This document shows, piece after piece, positions 25,726 through 33,180 of a stretch of 64,000 nucleotides of DNA. The DNA is from Gammaproteobacteria bacterium. GTDB taxonomy: Bacteria; Pseudomonadota; Gammaproteobacteria; Steroidobacterales; Foliamicaceae. Position 1 is the stretch's first letter, and the number at the start of each line of letters is the position of its first letter. The notes under the pieces are model-generated. The model was not told the origin of the DNA and did no database searches. It worked only from the letters and a program-made list of their open reading frames with translations. Where the stretch lies: the NCBI GenBank assembly GCA_011523505.1, contig WTGP01000018.1:369777-433776 (forward strand). The letters are read 5' to 3'. The translations under genes and the position numbers were made by a program.

Positions 25726-27135
25726 TTAATTCAAGTACTTGTTCAGCAGCAGGTTGCGAAAACGGTCTAACGGGTCGATTCGCTCCTTGAGCTTTGCGAA
25801 CCGCGGGAACTCCGGATAGGCCCGTTCAAACTGCTGCTGCGTTGCGTGAAGGCGATACGGAAGGTAGTAGCGGCCTCCGTGAGCGAGAGCGGCGTCAATC
25901 AGTTCGCGCGTCCAGATGGCGACTTTGCGGCTCGCCCTTCGGGTGCTGCGCTGCTTGTAGTACAGCACGAAGGAAAACACTTCGACGGGCGCCCAGGTCA
26001 ACAACGATCGTGTGTCCGGCGGCGAGTGCCGTACCGAGATGTTCACCGCTTCCACGTCCTCCCTGTCGAGAATCCGCGTCATGGTACGGGCGAAGGGAAC
26101 GCAGTTTTTTACGGGAACGAAATACTCCTGCAGGAGATAGGTGGAAAAGGCCCGGGTGCGGGGCTCCAGCGAAGCTGTGTCGAGGCTGGCCTCGTGGTTG
26201 CGCCATACGACGGCCTCGGCTTCCAGCAGTTCCTGCTCCAAACCCTCCCTCAGTCGGTACCCGCCCGGCAGTTCCGTCACCGCCCAGATCATGTTCTGAA
26301 TACGGCTGTAATCCAGATTCCGCGGAATCAGGCGGTCCTCCACGGTCAATGGCTTCTCGCTCACTACCCAGCTGATTGCCCGCAGGCGCTCGGAATCCAG
26401 CGGAAGCAAGTGGGCGTTATGCAGCAGCACGCGGCGGTCCGCTGCGATCTTCGTGCGGAAGTATCCCGGGTAATCTTCGAGCGTTACCTCCTCCACCAAA
26501 CGTTCCAGCCGGGAGTTTCGGTCAAGTTCAAGTTCTATTTCGGTCAGCACGCCCAGGCCTCCATAGCCTCCGAAGACAGAGCCGAACAGCTCGGACTCGT
26601 TGGCTCGCGTCAATTCCAGAACGTCGCCGTCGGCCGTCACCATCTGAACCGCGCGCACCGAATTGATCAGGGGACCCCGGCTCACGTAGCGGCCGTGACA
26701 ATTCACCGAGACCGAACCACCCACGGTGAAATTCGCGTAACTCTGCATGATGCGGACCGAGAGATCGCGCGGGTCGATGACATCCTGCAGATCGCGCCAG
26801 GTCATGCCGGCCTGCACGCGAATCACTTTCTGCCCGGGATCAAAGGCCACCACCTGGTTCATCGCGCGCATGTCCAGGTGCAGGGAGCCGGGAGCGGCAA
26901 TCTGTCCTCCCATGCTGAAACGCCCCCCGCCAATCGAGATTGCTCCCGGCCGGTTGCGCAACGCGATTCTTACCTCTTCGGTCGTTCGGGGACGGGTCTC
27001 GGCAGCGACGGTTACCGGATTCAGCGTGGACACATCGTTGATAACCGGCCCGGACGTCCGGGCAGCGCCCAAAGCATGACCGGGCGCGATCAGCCCGGAG
27101 AGGGCCGCGTGCTTGAGAAACTCGCGACGGTCCAT
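25726..27135 (-). CDS. Tat-exported FAD-linked oxidoreductase (PCMH/ALO-like)
   Basis: A 469-residue flavoprotein with an N-terminal twin-arginine-like leader (MDRREFLKHAALSGLIAPGH). The PCMH FAD-binding domain shows RPRTTEEVRIALRNRPG, then SIGGGRFSMGGQ and the VQAGMTWRDLQDVID and NFTVGGSVSVNCHGR stretches. The C-terminal part resembles sugar-1,4-lactone oxidases, with a HGGRYYLPYR end. No BBE signature is clear. It starts four bases after tsaB ends its reading upstream (27140), so it may be read through from the dnaB-tsaB operon. Substrate unknown; gluconolactone-type or alditol oxidation is possible. Confidence 0.84.
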   Translation of the reverse strand: MDRREFLKHAALSGLIAPGHALGAARTSGPVINDVSTLNPVTVAAETRPRTTEEVRIALRNRPGAISIGGGRFSMGGQIAAPGSLHLDMRAMNQVVAFDPGQKVIRVQAGMTWRDLQDVIDPRDLSVRIMQSYANFTVGGSVSVNCHGRYVSRGPLINSVRAVQMVTADGDVLELTRANESELFGSVFGGYGGLGVLTEIELELDRNSRLERLVEEVTLEDYPGYFRTKIAADRRVLLHNAHLLPLDSERLRAISWVVSEKPLTVEDRLIPRNLDYSRIQNMIWAVTELPGGYRLREGLEQELLEAEAVVWRNHEASLDTASLEPRTRAFSTYLLQEYFVPVKNCVPFARTMTRILDREDVEAVNISVRHSPPDTRSLLTWAPVEVFSFVLYYKQRSTRRASRKVAIWTRELIDAALAHGGRYYLPYRLHATQQQFERAYPEFPRFAKLKERIDPLDRFRNLLLNKYLN

Positions 27136-27139
27136 GGCG

Positions 27140-27814
27140 CTATACGGCTCTTCTCAGGTACACAGGCTGCGCTTGCTCCGGGGCCAGTGTTCGGCCTTCA
27201 GCGTAATCGCTCCGCGCCAGCCGAAGCACCGCGCCGGCGCGCGGAAGAGCGCTATCCTCAAGTTGCTCTATCCGACTGGCGTTTGAAGCGTGCAGGGCCT
27301 TGTTCTCGGACCAGACTTTGCCGGCGGCGATGAAACGCCCGGTTCCCGGCAAGCGGCACCGGTCCGCCGGCGCAAGCCGATCGTCGCCCTCCGCCGTAAC
27401 GAGGCCGGATTCGCCGATCCGGTACCAGCCCAGGTATAGCTGGTCGCGCCCCGCCGGCAGAGCGGGCGCAATCCATGTGCCTGCCGGTGCGCGATCGCAA
27501 GCACCCTGCGCCAGGGCGGCCAGGCTGGAAACCGCGCACAAGCGGATTCCCAGGCCCGTTGCCAGACCCTGGGCCGCGGCCGCCGCGACGCGAAGCCCGG
27601 TGAACGCGCCCGGGCCGCGCCCGAAAGCGATGCAATCGAGTTCCTCAAGCGAGAGACCGACCTGGTCCAGAACCTCATCGATCGTTGCATACAGGACAGC
27701 CGCGATGCTGGCGCCGCCGGGCACAGACGTCTCGAAATGCCGATCTCCGTTGCAGGCGGCAACCGACTGCGGGCGCACGCCGGTCTCCAGCGCCAGGCAG
27801 CGAAAACCGCTCAT
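27140..27814 (-). CDS. tsaB: tRNA threonylcarbamoyladenosine complex dimerisation protein TsaB
   Basis: Partner of TsaD and TsaE in making t6A37 of ANN-decoding tRNAs. The product is 224 residues. ASKHA-fold motifs are CLALETGVRPQSVAA at the start, then the DEVLDQVGLSLEELDCIAFG and GPGAFTGLRVAAAAAQGLA stretches, typical of TsaB. The ATG at 27814 overlaps the upstream helicase stop by four bases (ATGA). In Escherichia coli tsaB also follows yoaA, so this pairing is conserved. Confidence 0.93.
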   Translation of the reverse strand: MSGFRCLALETGVRPQSVAACNGDRHFETSVPGGASIAAVLYATIDEVLDQVGLSLEELDCIAFGRGPGAFTGLRVAAAAAQGLATGLGIRLCAVSSLAALAQGACDRAPAGTWIAPALPAGRDQLYLGWYRIGESGLVTAEGDDRLAPADRCRLPGTGRFIAAGKVWSENKALHASNASRIEQLEDSALPRAGAVLRLARSDYAEGRTLAPEQAQPVYLRRAV

Positions 27815-29826
27815 GCCGCCTCCCGGCGCGGCTCGCCGGCAACGCGGGTCATGAAGCGCAGGGCCTCGCCGGGGTCGCGGGTCAGCGGCATCGGAGGCAG
27901 GCTGGCCAGAAAGCGGCGGCCGTAGCCCCTGGTCAGAAGGCGCTGATCGCAGATCATCACGACGCCCTTGTCGCGTTCCCCGCGCACCAGCCTGCCTACG
28001 CCCTGCTTCAGCGCAAGCACCGCCTCGGGCAGCGATATCTCGTTGAAGGGGTCGCCGCCGCGCGCCCGGACGGCCTGCTGACGGGCCCGGTAAACGGGGT
28101 TTCCGGGCGCTTCGAACGGCAGCCGGTCGATGACCACGAGTATCAGGTCCCGGCCGCGCACGTCCACGCCCTGCCAGAAACTCCGGGTGCCCAGGAGTAT
28201 GCTGTCCTTGCGGCTCCTGAATTCCTCCAGCAGCAGGCTCCGCGGCCGGCCCGCGCCCTGCGCGACGAACCGGTCCTTCCATACGGGATCATTTCCGAGC
28301 ACGTCCCGCGCCTCGTCCAGCGCCCGGTAACTGGTAAACAGGAAGAACGCCCGGCCGCCGGCAGCGTCCGCCAGCGGCAGGGCCGCCATGAGTATCGCCT
28401 CGGTGAACCCTTCCGCCGTACGCCCGGGCACCGGAACGGCCTGCGGAACATAAAGCAGGGTGTTGCGCCGATAGTCGTACGGACTCGACACCAGCAGCTC
28501 GCGCGCGTCCTCGAATCCCAGGCGCCGCGCAAAATGCGTGAAATCGCCATCGATACTCAGCGTCGCCGAGGAAAAGATCCACGATGCCTCGGACTCATCC
28601 ACCAGGCGCTGGAAATCCCCGGCGATGTCCACCGGGGTCAGATTCAGAGTGACCTGGCTGCGCGTAGTGCGGATCCAGCCGGCGCGGAGGTTCCCGGGCA
28701 CGGCCGGGTCCGCGTCGAAATCGGCGTCCGGGTAGGCGTAGTCCGCGTATTCGAACTCGGGGTCCCGGCGCAGTTCATCCAGGGCTCCGGACATATACGC
28801 GAGGCGGTCGCGCATGTCGCGCAGGCCTGCGGTGGCCAGAACCAGGGCGTCCTCTTCCTCTTCGGCGGCGTCCTCGCAACATTCGATCAACTGATCCATC
28901 GCGAAATCGAGCATCTCGATCTCGCGGCGAAGCATTTCCGGCGTCCAGTCGCTCTCTCCCGGATCCCGCGGGCAGGCCAGGCGCAGATCGCGTACGGCGT
29001 TACGCAGCGCGTCGTGCTCCTCTTCCACTTCCGCCCAGACGCCCGCGGCCAGCGCCTCACGCTGGACGTCGCCCAGGGCATCCAGGATTTGTCCGGTGCC
29101 CAGGCTTGACGCAAGGCTTTCGCGCGCGACCTCCGGCAACGCGTGGGCTTCGTCCACAATCAGACAGTCGAACTTCGGCAGCAGCCCCTCCGCGCCGGCC
29201 GCCTTGAGTTGCAGATCGGCCATCAGCACGTGGTGATTCACCACAACGATCTGTGCCTGCACGGCCTGTTCCCGGGCCCGAAAAACGTGGCAGGACTCGA
29301 AATCCGGGCATTCCTTGCCAAGGCAGTTCTCGCGGGTGGAGGTAACCCTTCTCAGGATCGGCGCATTCTCGGGCACGCCTTCGCAGCGGGCCAGGTCCCC
29401 CGAAACGGTGTGTCCGGCCCAGGCCTGGACGCTCTCCAGGTCAACGCGTTCCCTGCCGTCGATTTCGCCCGGTTTGTCGGCGGCCAGCGCGAGACGATAG
29501 CGGCACAGGTAGTTGGCGCGGCCCTTCAGCATGCGCACCCTGACCGGCCGCCCCAGCGCCTCGCCCACCTGCGGCAGGTCGCGCAGGAACAGCTGGTCCT
29601 GGAGGTTGCGCGAATAGGTGGAGATGACCGCGCGGCGCCCGGCGAGCAAGGCCGGAACGAGATAGGCCAGTGTCTTCCCTGCGCCCGCTCCGGCCTCGGC
29701 GATCAGGCAACCGCCGTCGGCCAGGGTCTCGGCCACGGCCAGCGCCATCTCCTGCTGCCCCTCGCGCGCGACAAAACTCTCGATCGCGGAAGACAGCGGA
29801 CCGTTCGGAGCGAACGCTTCCAGCAC
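27811..29826 (-). CDS. yoaA: DinG/YoaA-type ATP-dependent DNA helicase
   Basis: Superfamily 2 iron-sulfur helicase of 671 residues. Walker A is EAGAGAGKTLAYLVP, the four cluster cysteines are in YLCRYRL and in the ENCLGKECPDFESCH stretch, and the DEAH box is LIVDEAHALPEV. Late motifs are SATLSIDGDFTHFARRLGF, LGTRSFWQGVDVRGRDL and QGVGRLVRGERDKG. YoaA assists repair at stalled forks with the clamp-loader subunit HolC; that link is knowledge of the family. The start is GTG at 29826 without a strong ribosome site. Next to tsaB, as in enteric bacteria. Confidence 0.9.
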   Translation of the reverse strand: MLEAFAPNGPLSSAIESFVAREGQQEMALAVAETLADGGCLIAEAGAGAGKTLAYLVPALLAGRRAVISTYSRNLQDQLFLRDLPQVGEALGRPVRVRMLKGRANYLCRYRLALAADKPGEIDGRERVDLESVQAWAGHTVSGDLARCEGVPENAPILRRVTSTRENCLGKECPDFESCHVFRAREQAVQAQIVVVNHHVLMADLQLKAAGAEGLLPKFDCLIVDEAHALPEVARESLASSLGTGQILDALGDVQREALAAGVWAEVEEEHDALRNAVRDLRLACPRDPGESDWTPEMLRREIEMLDFAMDQLIECCEDAAEEEEDALVLATAGLRDMRDRLAYMSGALDELRRDPEFEYADYAYPDADFDADPAVPGNLRAGWIRTTRSQVTLNLTPVDIAGDFQRLVDESEASWIFSSATLSIDGDFTHFARRLGFEDARELLVSSPYDYRRNTLLYVPQAVPVPGRTAEGFTEAILMAALPLADAAGGRAFFLFTSYRALDEARDVLGNDPVWKDRFVAQGAGRPRSLLLEEFRSRKDSILLGTRSFWQGVDVRGRDLILVVIDRLPFEAPGNPVYRARQQAVRARGGDPFNEISLPEAVLALKQGVGRLVRGERDKGVVMICDQRLLTRGYGRRFLASLPPMPLTRDPGEALRFMTRVAGEPRREAA

Positions 29827-29937
29827 CCGGTCGGCGGTATTACTGATTTCGCCCTCCCCAGCCTGCGTGGAGCACTTGCGATGTTCGCTGGCGCTGCTGC
29901 GCGGACCAGTCGCCTTGGGGCCCGATGTTAACGGGCC
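29827..29937. other. gap between dnaB and the helicase gene
   Basis: The 111 bases between the dnaB stop and the helicase start hold a strong hairpin touching the dnaB stop and a purine-rich GGGGAGGG about 30 bases before the helicase GTG. Nothing else is visible. Confidence 0.5.
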
Positions 29938-29938
29938 C
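29918..29938 (-). terminator. hairpin at the end of dnaB
   Basis: GGGCCCG (29918-29924) pairs with CGGGCCC (29932-29938) around a seven-base loop. The stem reaches into the dnaB stop. No U-run follows on the leftward transcript, so it may be a transcript-end stabiliser or partial terminator before the helicase-tsaB pair. Confidence 0.4.
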
Positions 29939-31341
29939 TAATACTCGACGGAAGGAGCCGGTGGCAGCTCTTCCTCGGCGTCGCCGGGCTGCAGGTCGCG
30001 GAAGCGCATGCAGGCGCTTTCGAAGTACACCTCGCATTCACCGGTGGGTCCGTTGCGCTGCTTGGCCACGTGCAGCACGCGCTTGTTGACATGGTATAGA
30101 TCCTGTTTCTCCTGGCTCTCCGGCAACGTAACAAAGGCAACGACATCGGCATCCTGCTCGATTGCCCCGGAATCGCGCAGGTCGGAAAGTTGCACGCGCC
30201 GGTCCGGACGTCGTTCCACCTCACGGTTCAACTGCGACAGGACCACTACGGGCACGTCCAGCTCCCGCGCCAGGGCCTTGAGGGACTTGGAAATGGCCCC
30301 AAGCTCTATGGCCCGGTTTACGTCGCGCCGTTCGGAGGGCGACGCATCGATCAGTTGCAGGTAGTCCACCAGGACCAGGCCAAGCTTGCGCCCGGCGCGC
30401 GCCTCGGAGCGCGATACCCGCCGGGCCCGCGAGCGAATCCGGTCGGGCGTCAGCAACTGGGAATCGTCGATCAGCAGCGGCGCTTCCTTCAGCATGTTCA
30501 GCGCACTGTTGACCTTGCTCCAGTTACGTCCGATCCTGCCGATGCGAAGATCCGCATGGTCGATTTCCCCCAGCGAGGAAAGCAGCCGCAGCGCGATCTG
30601 CTTCTTGGGCATCTCAAGGCTGAACAGCAGGGCCGATACCGGCTTCTGGCTCAACACGGCCGATTGCGCGATCGTCAGGGCCAGGGACGTCTTGCCCAGT
30701 GAGGGACGCCCGGCCAGTATGACCAGGTCGCCATTCTGAAGCCCGGCCGTCAGGTTGTCGAAATCGGTCAGCCCCGTGGCCACTCCGGTCACCGCCTCGC
30801 CGCTCTTCTCCCGCTCGCGCAGCCAGTTGACCAGTTCGGCGCGAAACGCCTCGCCCATGCCCAGCTCGTCGAGGTCGCCCTTGTAACTCTGCTCGTTGAT
30901 CGCGAAGATTTCCTGCTCCGCTTCCTCCAGAAGTTCCTCGGCCTCCCGGCCGCCGGTCTTCAGCACCCGCCCGGTAATCCGCCTCCCCGCCCGCGCCAGC
31001 TGGCGCAGTATCGACATGTCGCGAACGATCCGGGCATAGGTCTCGACGTTGGCCGCGCTGGGCGTGCCGAGCAGCAGATTCCCGACATATCCGGCGCCGC
31101 CGGCGTCGTCCAGTTGTTCGCGCGAGCGAAGATGCTCGCAGACGGTCAGGTTGTCGCAGTGCTTGCCGCCGTTGATGAGGTCGCGTATCGCACCGAAAAT
31201 CAGGCGGTGGTCGTCGCGGGAGAAATCGCCGCCCGCCAGCAGGTCCGCCACCTCATCCCAGGTATCGTTATCCAGCATGAGGCCGCCAAGCAGGGCGCGC
31301 TCGGCGTCAACCGAAGAGGGAAGAAGATCGCTCTCAGCCAT
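29938..31341 (-). CDS. dnaB: replicative DNA helicase DnaB
   Basis: Hexameric 5'-3' helicase at the replication fork, 467 residues. The N-terminal domain (SSVDAERALLGGLMLDNDTW) is followed by a linker and the RecA-like C-terminal domain: Walker A is AGRPSLGKTSLAL, then FSLEMPKKQIALRL, LVLVDYLQLID, PVVVLSQLNREVERR and LRDSGAIEQDADVVAF. The ATG at 31341 overlaps the rplI 3' end by eight bases. The rplI-dnaB order is common in proteobacteria. The C-terminus (EEELPPAPSVEY) is acidic and ordinary. Confidence 0.97.
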   Translation of the reverse strand: MAESDLLPSSVDAERALLGGLMLDNDTWDEVADLLAGGDFSRDDHRLIFGAIRDLINGGKHCDNLTVCEHLRSREQLDDAGGAGYVGNLLLGTPSAANVETYARIVRDMSILRQLARAGRRITGRVLKTGGREAEELLEEAEQEIFAINEQSYKGDLDELGMGEAFRAELVNWLREREKSGEAVTGVATGLTDFDNLTAGLQNGDLVILAGRPSLGKTSLALTIAQSAVLSQKPVSALLFSLEMPKKQIALRLLSSLGEIDHADLRIGRIGRNWSKVNSALNMLKEAPLLIDDSQLLTPDRIRSRARRVSRSEARAGRKLGLVLVDYLQLIDASPSERRDVNRAIELGAISKSLKALARELDVPVVVLSQLNREVERRPDRRVQLSDLRDSGAIEQDADVVAFVTLPESQEKQDLYHVNKRVLHVAKQRNGPTGECEVYFESACMRFRDLQPGDAEEELPPAPSVEY

Positions 31342-31990
31342 CTCCGGCGGAATCCGCGGCCTGGACCTGCGGCTCGTCCCCGGCGGCATCGTCATCCGCC
31401 TCATCCGCCGCCGGCCCCAATTCCGGGTCTTCCCCGTCCGTGTCCGCGGCCGCGTCGCCGGCCGCCGCCAACGTCTCTTCCGCTTCTTCGTCCTCGTCCG
31501 CGGGCAACGGCTCGGCCCCCGGCAACACCTCCGTCTCGCCCGCCTGTCCGACCACGCGGATCGTGGCCTCCTGCTGCACGTCGGCATGCAGCTTGAGCGT
31601 AACGGGATGCTCGCCCAGTTCCTTGATCGGACCGTCGGGCATCTGCACTTCCGAGCGCGACACTTCCACGCCGGCTTCCTCGAAACCGGCGGAAATCTCC
31701 GCCGGACCGACCGAACCGTACAGCTTGCCCACCGGGCCGGCGTTGGCGATGATGGTGAGCGGCAGAACCGCCTGCACCTGCGCCGCCCGGGCCGTGGTGG
31801 CGGCCATGCGTTCCCTTTCCATCGCCATCAATTCGGAGCGCCGCTCTTCGAACGCGGCGATCTGCTCTTCGGTGGCGGGCGCCGCCTTGCCCTGCGGCAG
31901 CAGGTAGTTGCGCCCGTATCCCGCGCGCACGTCCACGATGTCCCCGATTCCGCCGAGGCTCTCGACTGTTTCCAGGAGAATGATCCGCAT
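31334..31990 (-). CDS. rplI: ribosomal protein bL9 with acidic C-terminal extension
   Basis: Large-subunit protein bL9. Residues 1-149 match the family: MRIILLETVESLGGIGDIVD, then GYGRNYLLPQGKA, a long connecting helix and the C-terminal domain (GKLYGSVGPAEISAGFEEAG). Escherichia coli bL9 stops at about this point (149 residues); here about 65 further residues follow, almost all Asp, Glu, Ala, Gly and Pro, for example PADEDEEAEETLAAAGDAAA. The tail is in frame and ends in a regular stop that overlaps dnaB. A similar tail is on rpsF in the same operon. Confidence 0.96.
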   Translation of the reverse strand: MRIILLETVESLGGIGDIVDVRAGYGRNYLLPQGKAAPATEEQIAAFEERRSELMAMERERMAATTARAAQVQAVLPLTIIANAGPVGKLYGSVGPAEISAGFEEAGVEVSRSEVQMPDGPIKELGEHPVTLKLHADVQQEATIRVVGQAGETEVLPGAEPLPADEDEEAEETLAAAGDAAADTDGEDPELGPAADEADDDAAGDEPQVQAADSAGDG

Positions 31991-31997
31991 GACGGCC

Positions 31998-32225
31998 CTA
32001 CTTCTGCTGGTCAGTGTAAGGCAGCAGGGCGAGATAGCGGGCCCGCTTCACGGCAAGCGCGAGCTGCCTCTGGTATTTCGCGGAGGTTCCGGTGGTACGG
32101 GCCGGAATGATCTTGCCCGTCTCGGTCACGAACTGCCGAAGCAGCCCCACGTCCTTGTAGTCGATCTCCTTTATGCCCTCGGCCGTGAACTTGCAGTAGC
32201 GGCGGCGGCGATTGTAGCGGTTCAT
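31998..32225 (-). CDS. rpsR: ribosomal protein bS18
   Basis: Small-subunit protein bS18, 75 residues, the usual size and ending ([13 protein letters not shown]). The conserved core [19 protein letters not shown] and [20 protein letters not shown] is present. It binds bS6 in the ribosome platform. The ATG at 32225 overlaps the rpsF stop by four bases, and rplI follows after seven bases. No extension, unlike its two neighbours. Confidence 0.98.
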   Translation of the reverse strand: MNRYNRRRRYCKFTAEGIKEIDYKDVGLLRQFVTETGKIIPARTTGTSAKYQRQLALAVKRARYLALLPYTDQQK

Positions 32226-33046
32226 TCCTTCTCCTCCTTCGGGTCCTCGTCGTCCCCGGCGGCGGCATCGTCGACCGGCGCATCGCCTTCCCCGGATTTG
32301 TCCCCGGTCTGATCATCCGCTTCCCCGGCGGGCTCATCGGCGGAGGCATCCGTTGCCTCCTCCCCTTCAGCCGCCGTTTCATCCGCGGCCTGGTCTTCTT
32401 CTGCCGCCTCGTCGTCTTCTGCCGCCTGGTCGTCATCTGCAGCCTCGGCCGGCTCTTCCTCCGCTTCAGCGGGCTCGTCCGTCGATTCCGGCGCCGCATC
32501 GGCTTCCGGTTCCGCATCGTCGGCCCCGGCGGCTTCGGCTTCCGGAGCCGTGTCGGCCTCCGGCGCGTCCTCGGAGGCCGGCGCGTCGTCGTCGGAGGCA
32601 GGCGCGTCTTCAGCGGCCGCCTTCGCCTTGTCGTCCGTCTCACCGGCCTCCTCGCGCTTCGCGCGGCGGCCGTGGGCGAGTTCCTTGTCGTACGGAAACT
32701 CGCGGCTCTCCCGCGCCGCTTCCTTCTCGGCCGCCCTGGCCAGAACCGATTTGTCCGTAACGGCCTCTTCGCGGCGCACAACCAGGTGGCGCAGCACCGC
32801 GTCGCTGAAGTGCAACGCGCCCACCAGCTCGTCCAGCGTGTCCTGCCCGCACTCCACGTTCAGCAGCATGTAGTGCGCCTTTTGCACCTTGGCGATGGGA
32901 TAGGCCAGCATGCGCCTGCCCAGGTCCTCGTTGCGATGAACCTGGCCCTCGCCGCCTTCAATGATGCCCACGTAACGATCCATCATTACGCGGGCCCGCT
33001 CACTCTGATCCGGATGGATCAGCAGCATGATTTCGTAGTGTCGCAA
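32222..33046 (-). CDS. rpsF: ribosomal protein bS6 with very long acidic C-terminal extension
   Basis: Small-subunit protein bS6. Residues 1-100 are a normal bS6 domain: [20 protein letters not shown], then [20 protein letters not shown] and the [13 protein letters not shown] strand. The product is 274 residues against about 131-135 usually. From about residue 135 it is nearly pure Asp, Glu, Ala, Pro, Ser and Gly in repeats such as [20 protein letters not shown]. The start is TTG at 33046 with GGAG six bases upstream. The frame is clean up to the stop overlapping rpsR, so this is a genuine extension and not a frameshift. Confidence 0.96.
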   Translation of the reverse strand: MRHYEIMLLIHPDQSERARVMMDRYVGIIEGGEGQVHRNEDLGRRMLAYPIAKVQKAHYMLLNVECGQDTLDELVGALHFSDAVLRHLVVRREEAVTDKSVLARAAEKEAARESREFPYDKELAHGRRAKREEAGETDDKAKAAAEDAPASDDDAPASEDAPEADTAPEAEAAGADDAEPEADAAPESTDEPAEAEEEPAEAADDDQAAEDDEAAEEDQAADETAAEGEEATDASADEPAGEADDQTGDKSGEGDAPVDDAAAGDDEDPKEEKE

Positions 33047-33103
33047 AGGAACTCCTCAATGGTCTTCGGCCGCCCGCCGGCGCGGTGCGACTAAGGAGAA
33101 AAC

Positions 33104-33118
33104 GCAGGCAAAGCCTGC
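33104..33118 (-). terminator. intrinsic terminator-like hairpin between pbpC and rpsF
   Basis: On the leftward transcript GCAGGC, loop TTT, GCCTGC is followed by GTTTTCTCC, a short U-rich run. This suits a Rho-independent end for the alpha-2-macroglobulin/pbpC transcript. A TATAAT lies just upstream of it, so it could instead sit in the rpsF leader and act as an attenuator. Confidence 0.5.
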
Positions 33119-33132
33119 AGCGTGGGGGAGGG

Positions 33133-33138
33133 ATTATA
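33133..33138 (-). promoter_or_regulatory. candidate -10 element for rpsF
   Basis: TATAAT on the leftward strand, about 90 bases before the rpsF TTG and the only AT-rich hexamer in this 134-base gap. The bases 17 upstream (GAACGG) are a poor -35. If used, transcription starts near 33126 and the hairpin at 33104-33118 is inside the leader, a position for autogenous control by bS6/bS18. Confidence 0.4.
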
Positions 33139-33180
33139 CGGGAATGCCGCAGCCTCCGTTCCCCCGGTTTTCCAAATTGC

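Noticed and set aside
32353..32760. Pro/Arg-rich plus-strand frame opposite the bS6 tail
   Set aside because: It is the antisense product of an Asp/Glu/Ala-rich tail and has no independent support.
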